Below are positions 16,248 to 27,210 of a stretch of 64,000 nucleotides of DNA, piece by piece; the stretch's first letter is position 1; every line of letters begins with the position of its first letter. The stretch comes from Flavobacteriales bacterium. Its GTDB lineage: Bacteria; Bacteroidota; Bacteroidia; Flavobacteriales; UBA7312. The notes under the pieces were generated by a model. That model saw only the letters and a program-made list of their open reading frames with translations. It ran no database searches and was not told the origin of the DNA. The stretch covers positions 62,001 through 126,000 of the forward strand of contig JADHMO010000002.1 in the NCBI GenBank assembly GCA_016779995.1, in the 5' to 3' direction. Both the position numbers and the translations under genes were made by a program.

Positions 16248-17637
16248 TGACGTAATAGTGTTTTAATGGTTCAACGAATTGGTCTATATCTCCTGCGCCT
16301 AGCGTCAGTAGAAGTTCTCTTTTAGGGTTAGTTAATTCCTCAACTAAATCAGATTTCTTTAGCAAGGACTTTTCACAATCTACTACTTGAGTGAGTAACA
16401 TTTCAGAATTTACTCCTTCAATAGGCATTTCTCTTGCTGGATAAATATCCAACAACAACACCTCATCTGCTAAAGACAAAGAGTCGCCAAACTCAGCGGC
16501 AAAATCTCGAGTTCTTGAATACAAATGAGGCTGAAATACTACCGTTATCTTTTTTTCTGGGAAAAGCTCTTTAGTCGCTACTAGTGTTGCTTTAATTTCT
16601 TCAGGGTGGTGGGCATAATCATCAATATACACATACTTGCCTTTAGCATGTAAATCGTATCTTCTTTTTACTCCTTTAAAATCTTTTATAGCGGCTTTTA
16701 TTTTCTCATGCTTAGCACCTAAAGAAGACGCTACAACAATAGCTGCAATGGCATTCTCTACATTGTGTTTTCCTGGTAATTGCAGTTGAATATCTTTTAA
16801 CTCGTATTCATACACTTGACCTGGCATAATCTCCTTAAAATTAGCATCAAAATATTGTGAACCCTCTTTAATTCGTAAGTTGAAGGCTGTGTTGTCTGCT
16901 CTAACTGTTGAAGAATAAGTCATTAAGCTACCATCTAGGGGAGCTTCAAAATCAACATCGATGGATTTATTGACCAACAGCATACCATTCTGCTTTGTGT
17001 TTGATGCAAACATTTTAAATGTATTCTTCATATCATCAATATCATTGTAGATGTCTAAATGATCGGCGTCAAGAGATGTAATGATTGAAATATCAGGAGA
17101 TAGCTTTAAGAAAGAACGGTCGTATTCATCGGCCTCCACAACTACAATATCACCTGATTCTGAAAGAATTAGGTTAGTATTATAATTACTGCTAATACCT
17201 CCTAAGAATGCTGTGCAATAGATGTCAGAATATTTAAGTATATGAGCTAAAATGCAAGAAGTGGTTGTCTTGCCATGAGTACCAGCAACTGCTATTGTGT
17301 AAGCGTCTTCTGTAATTAAACCCAATAACTCAGCTCGTTTTAGAACAGTCCATTTTTTAGAAGCAAAAGAAGTTAGTTGTGGGCTATCTTGACTTACTGC
17401 AGGTGTATAAACTATAAGGACTGATTGAAAATCAGCATCTTTTATCTCCTTAGGAATATAATTTTCATCAAAATGTAAACTCATTCCTTCTGCTGTTAGT
17501 GCATCAGTAATAGGCGATGGTGTTTTATCGTAGCCGCTAACTTTCTTGCCTTTAGCGTTGAAGTATCGTGCTAAAGCTGACATACCTATACCTCCAATCC
17601 CTACAAAGTATATATGTTCGACTAACTTAATATTCAT
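16234..17637 (-). CDS. murC: UDP-N-acetylmuramate--L-alanine ligase
   Basis: Adds L-Ala to UDP-MurNAc, the first peptide step of peptidoglycan precursor synthesis in the cytoplasm. It has an N-terminal Rossmann domain (VGIGGIGMSALARYF near 12-26), the ATP-binding GTHGKTTT at 119-126, VVEADEYDRSFL, and the C-terminal ligase domain with DDYAHHPEEI. The 467-residue length is normal. It overlaps murG by four bases upstream and ftsQ by 14 bases downstream. Confidence 0.97.
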   Translation of the reverse strand: MNIKLVEHIYFVGIGGIGMSALARYFNAKGKKVSGYDKTPSPITDALTAEGMSLHFDENYIPKEIKDADFQSVLIVYTPAVSQDSPQLTSFASKKWTVLKRAELLGLITEDAYTIAVAGTHGKTTTSCILAHILKYSDIYCTAFLGGISSNYNTNLILSESGDIVVVEADEYDRSFLKLSPDISIITSLDADHLDIYNDIDDMKNTFKMFASNTKQNGMLLVNKSIDVDFEAPLDGSLMTYSSTVRADNTAFNLRIKEGSQYFDANFKEIMPGQVYEYELKDIQLQLPGKHNVENAIAAIVVASSLGAKHEKIKAAIKDFKGVKRRYDLHAKGKYVYIDDYAHHPEEIKATLVATKELFPEKKITVVFQPHLYSRTRDFAAEFGDSLSLADEVLLLDIYPAREMPIEGVNSEMLLTQVVDCEKSLLKKSDLVEELTNPKRELLLTLGAGDIDQFVEPLKHYYVNEMD

Positions 17638-18734
17638 TTTTCTTGTACTAATTTTAACACCTCATCAACAATGTGTTTAGCTGAATTTGGCATGGCTAAC
17701 TTTTTAATATTGTCTCCTAAGTGTTGTTGAGTGTTTTCATGTTCTAATAAATCGAAGATAACTTGACCTAACTGCTCTTGAGCTTGGCTATCCTTAACCA
17801 TCAGGGCGGCATTTTTTTCAATTAAAGCCATTGCATTTTTAGTCTGATGATCTTCAGCTACATTTGGAGAAGGAATTAATATAGCTGGTTTGCCAATAAG
17901 ACAAAGCTCCGAAATTGTACTAGCTCCAGCTCTTGAAATAATTATATCTGCTGCGCTATATGCTAAATCCATATTGTAAATAAAAGCATGGGCTTGTACA
18001 TTAGAAAGCGATTGACACAAATCCTTGGCAGTACTTTCATAAGAAAGTCCTGTCTGCCAAATTAATTGAATGTTTTTTTCTTCGAATTGCTGAACGAGCT
18101 CAGCTATAGAATGGTTAATTGTTCTTGCCCCAAGACTACCCCCTACTACCAATAACGTTTTACGACTCGAGTCTAAACTGAAATGCTTGACGGCTTCTGT
18201 CTTTTTTTCTGCCGAATCAAGTAAATCCTGACGAACAGGATTACCTAACATCATTAATTTAGATTTAGGGAAGAAACGTTCCATATTATCGTATGAAACA
18301 CATATTTTCTGAACCGACTTCGACAACAATTTATTAGTAATACCTGGATAAGAATTTTGTTCTTGAATAAGAGCTGGAACAGAAAGTTTAGAAGCAACAA
18401 ATAATAAAGGTCCACTCGCATAACCACCAGTGCCCACGACAACAGAGGGCTTGTATTTTTTAATGATCCAATACGACTTCCACAGACTAGATATCAATTT
18501 AAAAGGAAACCATATATTTCTAACATCTTTCCAACTCCTTTGTAATCCACTAATGTTAAGCCCTTTGATAGAGTAACCAGCCTTAGGGACTTTTTCCATT
18601 TCCATACGGCCTTTAGCACCAACAAATAAAATATTGATATCCTTGACTCTTTGCTTCAACTCATTAGCAATAGAAATTGCAGGGAATATATGCCCCCCTG
18701 TACCACCGCCACTTATAATAACTCTAACTGACAT
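17634..18734 (-). CDS. murG: Peptidoglycan GlcNAc transferase MurG
   Basis: Transfers GlcNAc from UDP-GlcNAc to lipid I on the inner face of the membrane to form lipid II. The 366-residue GT28 protein begins VIISGGGTGGHIFPAISIA, the acceptor/diphosphate loop diagnostic for MurG, and has the GGSLGARTIN segment and the donor-site SRAGASTISELCLIGKPAILIPSP motif. It overlaps ftsW by 11 bases and murC by four, so the block is tightly coupled. Confidence 0.97.
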   Translation of the reverse strand: MSVRVIISGGGTGGHIFPAISIANELKQRVKDINILFVGAKGRMEMEKVPKAGYSIKGLNISGLQRSWKDVRNIWFPFKLISSLWKSYWIIKKYKPSVVVGTGGYASGPLLFVASKLSVPALIQEQNSYPGITNKLLSKSVQKICVSYDNMERFFPKSKLMMLGNPVRQDLLDSAEKKTEAVKHFSLDSSRKTLLVVGGSLGARTINHSIAELVQQFEEKNIQLIWQTGLSYESTAKDLCQSLSNVQAHAFIYNMDLAYSAADIIISRAGASTISELCLIGKPAILIPSPNVAEDHQTKNAMALIEKNAALMVKDSQAQEQLGQVIFDLLEHENTQQHLGDNIKKLAMPNSAKHIVDEVLKLVQEK

Positions 18735-19890
18735 TGGTACTTATTTTAGAAACGTTAACACTTCGACTGGTACTAAGAATTACCCCTAATGAAATACAAG
18801 TGAAAATAACCGAAACACCACCCATACTTATCAATGGTAAAGTTTGACCTGTTACTGGAAAAAAATCAACCGCAACAGCCATATTTATAAAAGCTTGAAG
18901 AACCATGGATAAACTAAGACCAACCCCAAGATAGGCTGCTAATGGATCACTAGCTAAATTAAAAATCCGTTTACCCCGCAATAGTAAAACCACATAGGCA
19001 AAGACGACTGCAAAACCTCCTAAGAAACCCCATTCTTCTATTAGAATAGCATAAACATAATCTGAATTAGGTAAGGGCAAAACATTACGCTGTGTACTTT
19101 TCCCTGGTCCTCTACCCTTTATTCCTCCGTTTACAATAGCAACCTTGGCATGCGCCACTTGATAATTTTCATCACTTTTAACAGTTTTATTCTCTGAGAA
19201 ATTAACAATTCTATTGACCCAAGTTTGTGCTCTAGGAAATGTTTTTTGCAAGGCAGGGACTGTTAAAGACAAACTAATAACCAACACTCCTAAAGTGAGG
19301 ATACTCCCAAACAATAAAGCCAAATACTTAAATGGCACACCTCCAAGATACAATAGCATAAGACCTGCTAAAAATATCATCGCTGAAGTTGATAAATTCG
19401 CTGGAAATATAATAGCACAAATTAATACTAATGGAGCAAATAATTTCCAAGAAACCGTTTTCAAATCGCTAAGTTCGTCTTGACATCTTACCAATTGACG
19501 GGCTAGAAAAACAGTAATTGCAATTTTTCCAATTTCAAAAGTGTTTATTGGCATATCAGCAATAGTAATCCAACGATTAGCATCGTTCATAGATGTACCA
19601 AATGCAACAGTATAAATAAGGATAGGTATGGCAATAATGAACCCTAATTGCCCTAAACGAGAGAAATATTTATGTGGCACTTTATGAACAAAATACATTA
19701 ATACAAGTCCAACAATTAAAAACTTGAAATGCTTGAAGAATAAATGCCAAGTGTTGCCACCATAAGAAGTATAGGCTAAACCACCCGTTGCACTATATAC
19801 TACTACAATAGATACAATAGATAGAAAAAATACAACCCCCCAAATACGAGTATCGCCCTCTAAGTTTATGTATTTTTTTAGCTTACTCAT
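18724..19890 (-). CDS. ftsW: Peptidoglycan glycosyltransferase FtsW
   Basis: SEDS-family polymerase working with the transpeptidase FtsI at the septum. The 388-residue protein has about ten hydrophobic segments. Family features include the RWITIADMPINTFEIGKIA region in the middle and the late VDFFPVTGQTLPLISMGGVSVIFT stretch, typical of FtsW/RodA. It lies in the position usual for ftsW between murD and murG, starting two bases after the murD stop. FtsW rather than RodA is inferred from this position. Confidence 0.95.
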   Translation of the reverse strand: MSKLKKYINLEGDTRIWGVVFFLSIVSIVVVYSATGGLAYTSYGGNTWHLFFKHFKFLIVGLVLMYFVHKVPHKYFSRLGQLGFIIAIPILIYTVAFGTSMNDANRWITIADMPINTFEIGKIAITVFLARQLVRCQDELSDLKTVSWKLFAPLVLICAIIFPANLSTSAMIFLAGLMLLYLGGVPFKYLALLFGSILTLGVLVISLSLTVPALQKTFPRAQTWVNRIVNFSENKTVKSDENYQVAHAKVAIVNGGIKGRGPGKSTQRNVLPLPNSDYVYAILIEEWGFLGGFAVVFAYVVLLLRGKRIFNLASDPLAAYLGVGLSLSMVLQAFINMAVAVDFFPVTGQTLPLISMGGVSVIFTCISLGVILSTSRSVNVSKISTNVS

Positions 19891-19892
19891 CT

Positions 19893-21218
19893 TTATAAAC
19901 TTCTTACTGATGATTTAAATTCATAACCTCGGTGCTCATAATTTTCGAATAAATCGAAACTAGCACATGCTGGCGATAACAAAACAGCATCGCCCTTAGT
20001 AGCGAGTTCATAAGATTTATTGACGGCTTCTTTCATAGATGATGCAAATAACATCTCTACATCTAACTTTTCAAATGCTGCTTTTATAGAATCTACATTT
20101 TCACCTAGACAAACAATTGCTTTTACTTTCTGATTGACTAAAGGAATTAGTGATGAGTAATCGTTTCCCTTATCAACACCACCGACAATCCAAATGGTAT
20201 CTTTGGTCATACTTTCCAGAGCGTACCATGTAGAATTGACATTGGTAGCCTTAGAGTCGTTAATGAACTCGATACCGTGTACTTTAATGACACGTTCGAG
20301 TCGGTGTTCTACATTTTTAAAGTCAATAAGACTCTCTCTTATTAAATCTTTGTTTAAATCTAAAATCCTTGCTGATATAGCTGCAGCCATGGAATTGTAA
20401 ATGTTGTGTTTGCCCTGAAGGGCTAATTGTTGAATATTCATATTAAATGATTCTTGGTTAATATTTATTTCTATCTCATCATTGTTTAAACAAGCACCTT
20501 GCTCTTGATTTTCTTTAATAGAAAATGGCAAACATTGAGCCTGAGTTTTTAAATTCATTGTTATATTATTATCATCCGAACAGTAGATTAAATAATCTTC
20601 TGAAGTCTGATTCATAGTAATTCTCATTTTTGATTGAATGTAATTCTCCATTTTGTTGGCATATCTGTCCAAATGATCTGGCGTGATATTGAGCAAAATG
20701 GCGATATAAGGCTTAAAATTATCTATGCCGTCCAATTGAAAACTGCTTAACTCTAAGACATAAAAGTCATGAGACTCATTGGCAACTTGCAAAGCAAAAC
20801 TATCGCCGACATTTCCAGCAACACCCACATTTAAACCCGCTTTTTTGAGCATATGCCCTACTAATAATGTAGTAGTGGTTTTGCCGTTGCTACCTGTAAT
20901 ACCAATAATTTTTGCATCGGTATATCGTGCCGCAAATTCAATTTCAGAAATGATAGGCACTGAAGCTTTTTTCAAATCTTGTATTATAGGAATAGTATCA
21001 GGGATACCTGGACTTTTGACAATTATATCTGCCTCGAAAAAACGCTTTTCAGAGTGTTTTTCTTCTTCCCATTCAATCGCATTATGTGTAAGAACATTTT
21101 TGTATTTCTCCTTTATCTTTCCGATATCAGAAAGAAATACCTCAAATCCTTTTTGTTGTGCTAATAGTGCCGCCCCACAGCCACTTTCTCCACCACCAAG
21201 CACAACAACTTTCCCCAT
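19893..21218 (-). CDS. murD: UDP-MurNAc-L-Ala--D-Glu ligase
   Basis: Adds D-glutamate to UDP-MurNAc-L-Ala. It begins [17 protein letters not shown], has the ATP-binding GITGSNGKTTTT loop, VLELSSFQLD and NDSKATNVNST, all standard for MurD. A longer open frame reaches 21275, but the start ATG 21218 directly precedes the conserved glycine-rich strand and overlaps the mraY stop by one base (TAATG), the same coupling seen elsewhere in this cluster. Length is 441 residues. Confidence 0.97.
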   Translation of the reverse strand: MGKVVVLGGGESGCGAALLAQQKGFEVFLSDIGKIKEKYKNVLTHNAIEWEEEKHSEKRFFEADIIVKSPGIPDTIPIIQDLKKASVPIISEIEFAARYTDAKIIGITGSNGKTTTTLLVGHMLKKAGLNVGVAGNVGDSFALQVANESHDFYVLELSSFQLDGIDNFKPYIAILLNITPDHLDRYANKMENYIQSKMRITMNQTSEDYLIYCSDDNNITMNLKTQAQCLPFSIKENQEQGACLNNDEIEININQESFNMNIQQLALQGKHNIYNSMAAAISARILDLNKDLIRESLIDFKNVEHRLERVIKVHGIEFINDSKATNVNSTWYALESMTKDTIWIVGGVDKGNDYSSLIPLVNQKVKAIVCLGENVDSIKAAFEKLDVEMLFASSMKEAVNKSYELATKGDAVLLSPACASFDLFENYEHRGYEFKSSVRSL

Positions 21219-22432
21219 TATCTCAGTTTTAGAGTGACAATGGTTAGTATAGCCAACATGACACCAGCTATCCAAAAGCGAGTAACAATTTTACTTTCGT
21301 GCATACCTAACTTTTGAAAATGATGATGTAATGGTGCCATCTTGAATATTCGACGACCTTCGCCGAATTTCTTTTTGGTGTATTTGAAATAACCCACCTG
21401 TAGCATCACTGATAAGTTTTCTACCAAGAAAATACCACACAACACAGGTATCAATAATTCTTTTCTAATAGCAATAGCAAATACTGCAATAATTCCTCCT
21501 AGTGCTAAACTTCCAGTATCGCCCATAAATACTTGTGCTGGATAAGAATTGTACCATAAAAACCCTACACAAGCTCCTACAAATGCAGCCATATAGATAA
21601 CCAACTCACCAGAGTTTGGCAGATACATAATATTGAGGTAGTCGGCAAAGAATACATTACCAGATACATAAGCCAATATGCCTAATGTAGCACCTATTAT
21701 GGCTGATGTTCCTGTTGCAAGACCATCTAGACCGTCGGTCATATTGGCGCCATTACTTACGGCAGTAACCACAAAAATGACCATTAAGACAAAGACTATC
21801 CAAGCGTATTTCTTGCCAGTTTCTCCCATCCAACTTACCAAAGTGGTGTAGTCAAATTCATTATTCTTTACAAAGGGTATGCTTGTTTTAAGTGACTTTG
21901 TTTCTTCTCCAAAAACAACTTCTGTATTGGCTTTGTCAATATTTCGGATTTCTTCCTTGATAGTAATCCCTTCGTGAAAATACATAGTAAGACCTATGAT
22001 GAGTCCCAGACCTACTTGTCCAATAATTTTAAATCTTCCCGCCAAGCCTTCTTTATCTTTTTTAAATACCTTGATGTAATCGTCTATGAATCCAATTAGC
22101 CCTAACCAAACTGTAGAGATTAGCATTATGACGATATAGATGTTTGAAAGTTTGGCAAATAAAAGTGTTGGTAACAGAATAGCTGCGAGTATAATTAAGC
22201 CTCCCATAGTAGGCGTTCCTTTCTTTTGTGCCTCTCCCTCTAAACCTAGAGTCCTGACTTCTTCTCCTATTTGTTTATTTCTTATTAGATTGATAATCTT
22301 ACCGCCAAACACCATAGAAACCAATAAAGAAGTAATGACCGCTAAGGCTGCCCTAAATGAAATGTATTGAAACACACCTGCCCCTGGCAACTGATATACG
22401 GATTCTAGGTATTCAAATAGGTAATAAATCAT
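21218..22432 (-). CDS. mraY: Phospho-MurNAc-pentapeptide transferase
   Basis: Integral membrane enzyme that links UDP-MurNAc-pentapeptide to undecaprenyl phosphate to give lipid I. The 404-residue protein has many transmembrane helices, the [10 protein letters not shown] loop, FIDDYIKV, the [10 protein letters not shown] magnesium-site motif and the [12 protein letters not shown] histidine loop near the end. It is longer than E. coli MraY because of a periplasmic insertion (about 155-200), common in Bacteroidota. One-base overlaps link it to murE upstream and murD downstream. Confidence 0.97.
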   Translation of the reverse strand: MIYYLFEYLESVYQLPGAGVFQYISFRAALAVITSLLVSMVFGGKIINLIRNKQIGEEVRTLGLEGEAQKKGTPTMGGLIILAAILLPTLLFAKLSNIYIVIMLISTVWLGLIGFIDDYIKVFKKDKEGLAGRFKIIGQVGLGLIIGLTMYFHEGITIKEEIRNIDKANTEVVFGEETKSLKTSIPFVKNNEFDYTTLVSWMGETGKKYAWIVFVLMVIFVVTAVSNGANMTDGLDGLATGTSAIIGATLGILAYVSGNVFFADYLNIMYLPNSGELVIYMAAFVGACVGFLWYNSYPAQVFMGDTGSLALGGIIAVFAIAIRKELLIPVLCGIFLVENLSVMLQVGYFKYTKKKFGEGRRIFKMAPLHHHFQKLGMHESKIVTRFWIAGVMLAILTIVTLKLR

Positions 22433-23892
22433 TATTTTCTAAGTAGGTTAAATGTGTTTTTTAATTCTTCTTTATCATCAAATGCTAACTTTTCGCCATT
22501 GATTTCTTGGTATTTTTCATGACCTTTTCCCGCTAGCAGAATAATATCACCTTCGTTAGCTAGTGAGCAAGCTGTTTTAATAGCCTCTTTTCTGTCAGAA
22601 ATACTTAGTACCTTTTTTAGGTGTTTAGGGTTTACTCCCTGTGCTATTTCATCTAATATATCATCTGGATTTTCAGTACGAGGATTGTCACTAGTAATGA
22701 TGACTCTGTCACTAAGTTCTGAAGCAATTTGCCCCATTTTGGAACGCTTAGATTTATCTCTATCACCACCACACCCAAAGACTGTAATCAATTGCTGATT
22801 ATTCTTGATTTCATTAATGGTATTTATCACATTAAGTAAAGCATCGGGCGTATGAGCATAATCTACTATGCCAATACAACCGTCATTGGCTCTGCATACA
22901 TCAAATCTTCCCTCTGCACTAGTCAAGACGCTAAGACTTGTTAGTGATTGAAAACTGTCTTCTCCCAAAAGAAGGGTAGTAGCATATATAGAGAGGAGAT
23001 TATAAGCATTAAATTCACCAATAAGCTTAGTCCAAACTTCTTTGCCATCGACATTTAAAAGCATACCGTCAAATTGATGCTCAATAATTTTAGCTTTAAA
23101 ATCTGCTGAAGACTTTAAGGCATAAGTGTATTGTTTAGCCTTACAATGGTGTAGCATATTCAAACCGTGTCTATCGTCTTTATTAACTAATGCGAAAGCA
23201 TCAGAAGGAAGTGAATCAAATAGTGCTTTTTTGGCAAGTATATAATCGTCAAATGTCTTGTGATAATCCAAGTGGTCGTGTGTGATGTTTGTGAAAACAG
23301 CACCTTTAAACTGTAATCCTGAAATTCGGTTTTGATGAATAGCGTGAGAACTTGCTTCCATAAAACAAAACTTACAACCCTCATCAACCATTTGAGATAA
23401 AAGCTTATTGATACTTAATGCATCAGGAGTAGTATGAGTTGAGGGAACTTCTTGAAAACCAATTTTGTTTATTATAGTTGACAGAACTCCTGTTTTGATT
23501 GCTAATGATTGATAAAACTGATGCAATAAACTGACAACCGAGGTTTTGCCATTAGTTCCCGTTACAGCGACGAGGTTTAATTTTTGAGAAGGATTATCAT
23601 AAAAATTAGAGGCAATAACCCCTAAAGCTTTTGAGCTATCGTTTACTCTTATGTAGGTAAGTCCTTCTGGTTTTGTTAAAGGAAGTTCTTCAGCGACTAT
23701 GGCAACTGCTCCTTTTTCAATAGCCTGATTGATGTACTCGTGTCCATCACTTATTGTACCTCTAACGGCGACAAATAAAGCGTCTTTTCCGACCTTTCTA
23801 GAATCAAAATAGACGTTTGGAATAGCAGCATGAGTTGAACCAGCAACTTCAAGTATCTCTACACCAAATAATATGTCTTGCAATAACTTCAT
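22432..23892 (-). CDS. murE: UDP-MurNAc-tripeptide synthetase (meso-DAP adding)
   Basis: Adds the third residue to UDP-MurNAc-L-Ala-D-Glu. The 486-residue Mur ligase has GTNGKTSVV (112-120), the ATTLLLGED region and a C-terminal DNPRTENP motif. DNPR is the signature of meso-diaminopimelate-specific MurE, so DAP-type peptidoglycan is expected. It overlaps ftsI by four bases upstream and mraY by one base downstream. Confidence 0.97.
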   Translation of the reverse strand: MKLLQDILFGVEILEVAGSTHAAIPNVYFDSRKVGKDALFVAVRGTISDGHEYINQAIEKGAVAIVAEELPLTKPEGLTYIRVNDSSKALGVIASNFYDNPSQKLNLVAVTGTNGKTSVVSLLHQFYQSLAIKTGVLSTIINKIGFQEVPSTHTTPDALSINKLLSQMVDEGCKFCFMEASSHAIHQNRISGLQFKGAVFTNITHDHLDYHKTFDDYILAKKALFDSLPSDAFALVNKDDRHGLNMLHHCKAKQYTYALKSSADFKAKIIEHQFDGMLLNVDGKEVWTKLIGEFNAYNLLSIYATTLLLGEDSFQSLTSLSVLTSAEGRFDVCRANDGCIGIVDYAHTPDALLNVINTINEIKNNQQLITVFGCGGDRDKSKRSKMGQIASELSDRVIITSDNPRTENPDDILDEIAQGVNPKHLKKVLSISDRKEAIKTACSLANEGDIILLAGKGHEKYQEINGEKLAFDDKEELKNTFNLLRK

Positions 23893-25973
23893 GAAAGTAC
23901 AATGGTTAAATTTTGTCCTTTTCTTATGTTTTCTCCTTTATTGATGGATTGCTCCTTGACACTACCACGACCTGAATAGCTGATATTCAATCCATAATTT
24001 TCTAATAAAAACAACACATCATTTAAGCCCATACCTTTTATATTGGGCATTATATTTTTTTCTAAATCTCTTGTGATATTTCTTGTTTGTAGTTTTACCT
24101 GTTCATTTTGGGATTTAGTAAGAACCCATTGTGCTTTATCGTCGTCGCTAAAAATTGGCACGTCAAAAGTATTGAAGACATTAGCCAAGTGCCTTTTATA
24201 GCCATCTTTAGAAACCGGAATTTGTCGCTTTTCGATAGTATCTGTAAGTTGTAGACTTAAGTCCGTATTCATTACATAATCAGAAATTGTTCTAAAAACA
24301 GGTGCTGCAACATCACCACCATAACTACCGTTTTCTTGGGGGTCGTTTATCATGACTATACAGGCATATTTAGGATTGTCTGCAGGAAAGTACCCAACAA
24401 ATGATGCAAGGTGTCTTTGGTTGTCGTACACCCCATCAATTATCAATTGGGCAGTACCAGTTTTACCCGCTATTTTATACTGTTTAGATTTTATGTTTTT
24501 AGCAGTCCCATTTTCTACTACACCCTCTAGCATTCGTTTCACTTTTTTAATGGTAGTCATAGAGCAAATGGATGGATTTATAACTTCAGGATTAAAGTTT
24601 TTTTCTATTATCCCATTTGCCATTATAGACTTTACAAATAGAGGTTTCATACGCTGACCGTCATTAGCGATAGCGGCATAAAAACTTAGAATTTGTAATG
24701 GCGTCATTTTTATTCCGTAACCAATAGACATCCAAGGCAAAGTAGTTCCAGACCAATTGGAAGATTGTTTAGGATGTCTTATAGCAGGCTTAACCTCTCC
24801 AGACAATGCAATGCCAAGTGGCTCATTAATTCCCATACTATAAAGTCTATCTACGAATTGCGAAGGCTTATCTTTATAGTGTTTATTGATAAGTTTTGAA
24901 ATTCCGACATTTGAAGACTTAGTGAATGATTCCTCTAAAGAAATTACACCATAGCCACCTTTTTTAGAATCTCGCATAACTCTATCATAAAAGCTATGTT
25001 TTCCACCTGTAGTATTTACAGAATCGTCCAATTGTAAAAAACCATCTTCAAGTCCTGCAATGACAGAAGCTAACTTAAAAGTAGAGCCTGGTTCAATACT
25101 TCTTCCAATAGCAAAATTGTAAAACTCAACATACTTATCTTCCTCGACTTTTTTGAGGTTCACAATTGACTTTATTTCGCCAGTAGCTACTTCCATAAGT
25201 ATTGTTGTACCAAAGTCTGCATCGTGATAGTATAACCTATCCTCAAGGGCTTGATGAGCAATATCTTGAAAACGAATATCAATGGTAGTAATCACATCTT
25301 TGCCAGGAAAGGACTCTCTTTCTCGAATAGGCATCCATTCATTACCTGCCAACCTATGTTCTAATCTCTCACCATTCTTGCCTTTCAAATCGTAATTGAA
25401 AGCACCTTCGATACCAACCGATTTGGATTGTTTTTTATGATATCCAATGGTTCTACCTGCCAACTGTTGAAATGGCTTTTGACGTATATTCAACTGCTTA
25501 TACTGAAAACCTCCTTTATATCGGCCTTCACTAAAAATTGGGAATTGCTTCAATAACTTAAGCTGATTGTAGTTTACTTTTCTTTTTATGAGAGCATAGC
25601 GACTCTGTTTTGCCCATACTTTTCTTAAATAATCGGAATAATCTGAGGCTGGTTTATCATCAAAAAGGGCCGATAATTTAGATGATAACTCTTCAACATC
25701 ATTAAGAAATAATTCTTTATCGACTTGTTTGGCATCCCAACGTATCTCATATTCAGGAATTGAAGTCGCTAAAAGTGATAAATCATCGGAATAAATGTTA
25801 CCTCTTGATGCTTGAACTGTGACAGTTCGTGTGACATTGTAATTCTCAGAATTATATAAATGTGACTCAAAAATCTGAGTATATAGTGGTTGGATGATAA
25901 TAACAAGTGCCAACAAAATCATAAAAAGGTATATAGCAACAGCTCGTCTTTTTATGTTTTTAGAATGTTTCAT
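23889..25973 (-). CDS. ftsI: Septal penicillin-binding protein FtsI with PASTA domain
   Basis: Class B penicillin-binding protein that crosslinks septal peptidoglycan. Its 694 residues contain one N-terminal transmembrane helix (about 12-32), a pedestal region starting RGNIYSDD, and the transpeptidase domain with SxxK (Ser297-Lys300), SSN (353-355) and KTGT (504-507). A C-terminal PASTA domain follows (about 630-694, with PNIKGMGLNDVLFLLENYGL). PASTA on FtsI is usual in Bacteroidota and absent from E. coli FtsI. It begins at the last base of the ftsL stop. Confidence 0.96.
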   Translation of the reverse strand: MKHSKNIKRRAVAIYLFMILLALVIIIQPLYTQIFESHLYNSENYNVTRTVTVQASRGNIYSDDLSLLATSIPEYEIRWDAKQVDKELFLNDVEELSSKLSALFDDKPASDYSDYLRKVWAKQSRYALIKRKVNYNQLKLLKQFPIFSEGRYKGGFQYKQLNIRQKPFQQLAGRTIGYHKKQSKSVGIEGAFNYDLKGKNGERLEHRLAGNEWMPIRERESFPGKDVITTIDIRFQDIAHQALEDRLYYHDADFGTTILMEVATGEIKSIVNLKKVEEDKYVEFYNFAIGRSIEPGSTFKLASVIAGLEDGFLQLDDSVNTTGGKHSFYDRVMRDSKKGGYGVISLEESFTKSSNVGISKLINKHYKDKPSQFVDRLYSMGINEPLGIALSGEVKPAIRHPKQSSNWSGTTLPWMSIGYGIKMTPLQILSFYAAIANDGQRMKPLFVKSIMANGIIEKNFNPEVINPSICSMTTIKKVKRMLEGVVENGTAKNIKSKQYKIAGKTGTAQLIIDGVYDNQRHLASFVGYFPADNPKYACIVMINDPQENGSYGGDVAAPVFRTISDYVMNTDLSLQLTDTIEKRQIPVSKDGYKRHLANVFNTFDVPIFSDDDKAQWVLTKSQNEQVKLQTRNITRDLEKNIMPNIKGMGLNDVLFLLENYGLNISYSGRGSVKEQSINKGENIRKGQNLTIVLS

Positions 25974-26317
25974 TAGTTAGCTCGTATTATAAAAGGTTGA
26001 GAATTGCTTTGTTGTAATCCTTGACTAGCCACTAAAGATTGAACTTCGGTTTGCTTACTTTGAAACATCAGTAAAGACTTGGTAGTTATGTATTCTGAAC
26101 GCAGGTCTTTGAGCTCTCTTTCCAAAGATGAAATTGTTCTTACATAACCTTCAGCTCGGTATGAATTATTGATGTAAAACACTATGAGTAAACAGATATA
26201 AAGCGAGAAAGGAAGTAGCTCGAACAAGCCTTTTTCAAGAACTTTGCCACTCAATAAATCGGAAAGTCCGTTTTGAAATCCTTTTTTAGGCTGGTATGTA
26301 TGTTTTAAATCCTTCAT
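25973..26317 (-). CDS. ftsL: FtsL-like cell division protein
   Basis: A 114-residue bitopic protein with a basic cytoplasmic start, one transmembrane helix (about 36-51, LLPFSLYICLLIVFYI) and a periplasmic helix (about 60-100) with a heptad-like pattern, as in the FtsL/FtsLB coiled coil. Primary sequence is poorly conserved, so identity rests on topology and on its position between rsmH and ftsI, where ftsL is found in most dcw clusters. It overlaps rsmH by four bases. Confidence 0.82.
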   Translation of the reverse strand: MKDLKHTYQPKKGFQNGLSDLLSGKVLEKGLFELLPFSLYICLLIVFYINNSYRAEGYVRTISSLERELKDLRSEYITTKSLLMFQSKQTEVQSLVASQGLQQSNSQPFIIRAN

Positions 26318-27210
26318 ACCTTTTGACCTATTCTTAATTTTGCACTTCTAGAGCGCGGATTACTATCTAGCTCTTCTTGTGTTGCAGTGATGGGTTTTCT
26401 ATTGATAGAATTTAGAACGAGCTTAGGAACACCATAAAAATCCTTTTCTATTTCTCCTTCGAAATTGCCCGACTTAATAAGGTTTTTCACCAATCTATCC
26501 TCTAAAGAATGGTAGGATATAACAGATAACCTACCCCCCTTTTTAAGCAAATCAACAGACTGACTTAGCATGTCTTTTAAAGCGTTTATTTCATCATTGA
26601 CTTCTATACGAATTGCTTGAAAAAGTTGAGCTAATATTTTATTTTTCTTGTGTGGAGGCACATGCTCTTTTACGGCGTTTTTCAAGTCCTCAGTTGTTGA
26701 AATAACTTTCTCTTCTCTGTAATGAACTATTGATTTTGCTAAAGCATAAGCATTGTTTAGTTCGCCAAACTTTCTAAAAATCCGACTTAATTCATTAAGG
26801 TCATAGTCGTTTACTACGGTTTTGGCAGACAGTTCTTGCTCTCTATTCATTCGCATATCCAAATCACCGTCTTCTCGAATGGAAAAGCCACGTTCGGCAG
26901 TATCAAATTGATATGAAGAAACACCTAAGTCCGCAAGAATACCATCAACCTCATGGATACCTTCCAGACGTAAAAACTTCTTGATAAACCTAAAGTTCTG
27001 AGCAATTAAAATTAGGCGATCATCATCAATACAATTTTGTTGTGCATCGCTATCTTGATCAAAGGCAAAGAGTTTGCCATTTTCTAATTTTTGTAGTATG
27101 GATTTAGAATGACCGCCGCCGCCAAAAGTGACGTCAACATAGATGCCGTTAGGTTGGATAGAAAGGCCAGCTATTGATTCATCTAATAAAACTGCCTCGT
27201 GATATGCCAT
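26314..27210 (-). CDS. rsmH: 16S rRNA (cytosine(1402)-N(4))-methyltransferase
   Basis: Methylates N4 of C1402 in the 16S rRNA P site using SAM. The 298-residue protein begins with YHEAVLLDESI, has the SAM-binding VDVTFGGGGHSKSIL, ILADLGVSSYQFDTAERGFS and the late VISYHSLEDRLVK motif. All are highly typical of RsmH (MraW). It starts at the last base of the mraZ stop codon and ends overlapping ftsL by four bases. Confidence 0.98.
   Translation of the reverse strand: MAYHEAVLLDESIAGLSIQPNGIYVDVTFGGGGHSKSILQKLENGKLFAFDQDSDAQQNCIDDDRLILIAQNFRFIKKFLRLEGIHEVDGILADLGVSSYQFDTAERGFSIREDGDLDMRMNREQELSAKTVVNDYDLNELSRIFRKFGELNNAYALAKSIVHYREEKVISTTEDLKNAVKEHVPPHKKNKILAQLFQAIRIEVNDEINALKDMLSQSVDLLKKGGRLSVISYHSLEDRLVKNLIKSGNFEGEIEKDFYGVPKLVLNSINRKPITATQEELDSNPRSRSAKLRIGQKV

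Noticed and set aside
20779-21237. 152-residue open frame on the plus strand opposite murD
   Set aside because: It lies wholly antisense to the conserved MurD N-terminal domain, has no promoter box, and its composition reflects the complement of the murD codons.
21219-21275. N-terminal extension of murD
   Set aside because: It overlaps mraY, and the conserved Rossmann strand starts right after ATG 21218.
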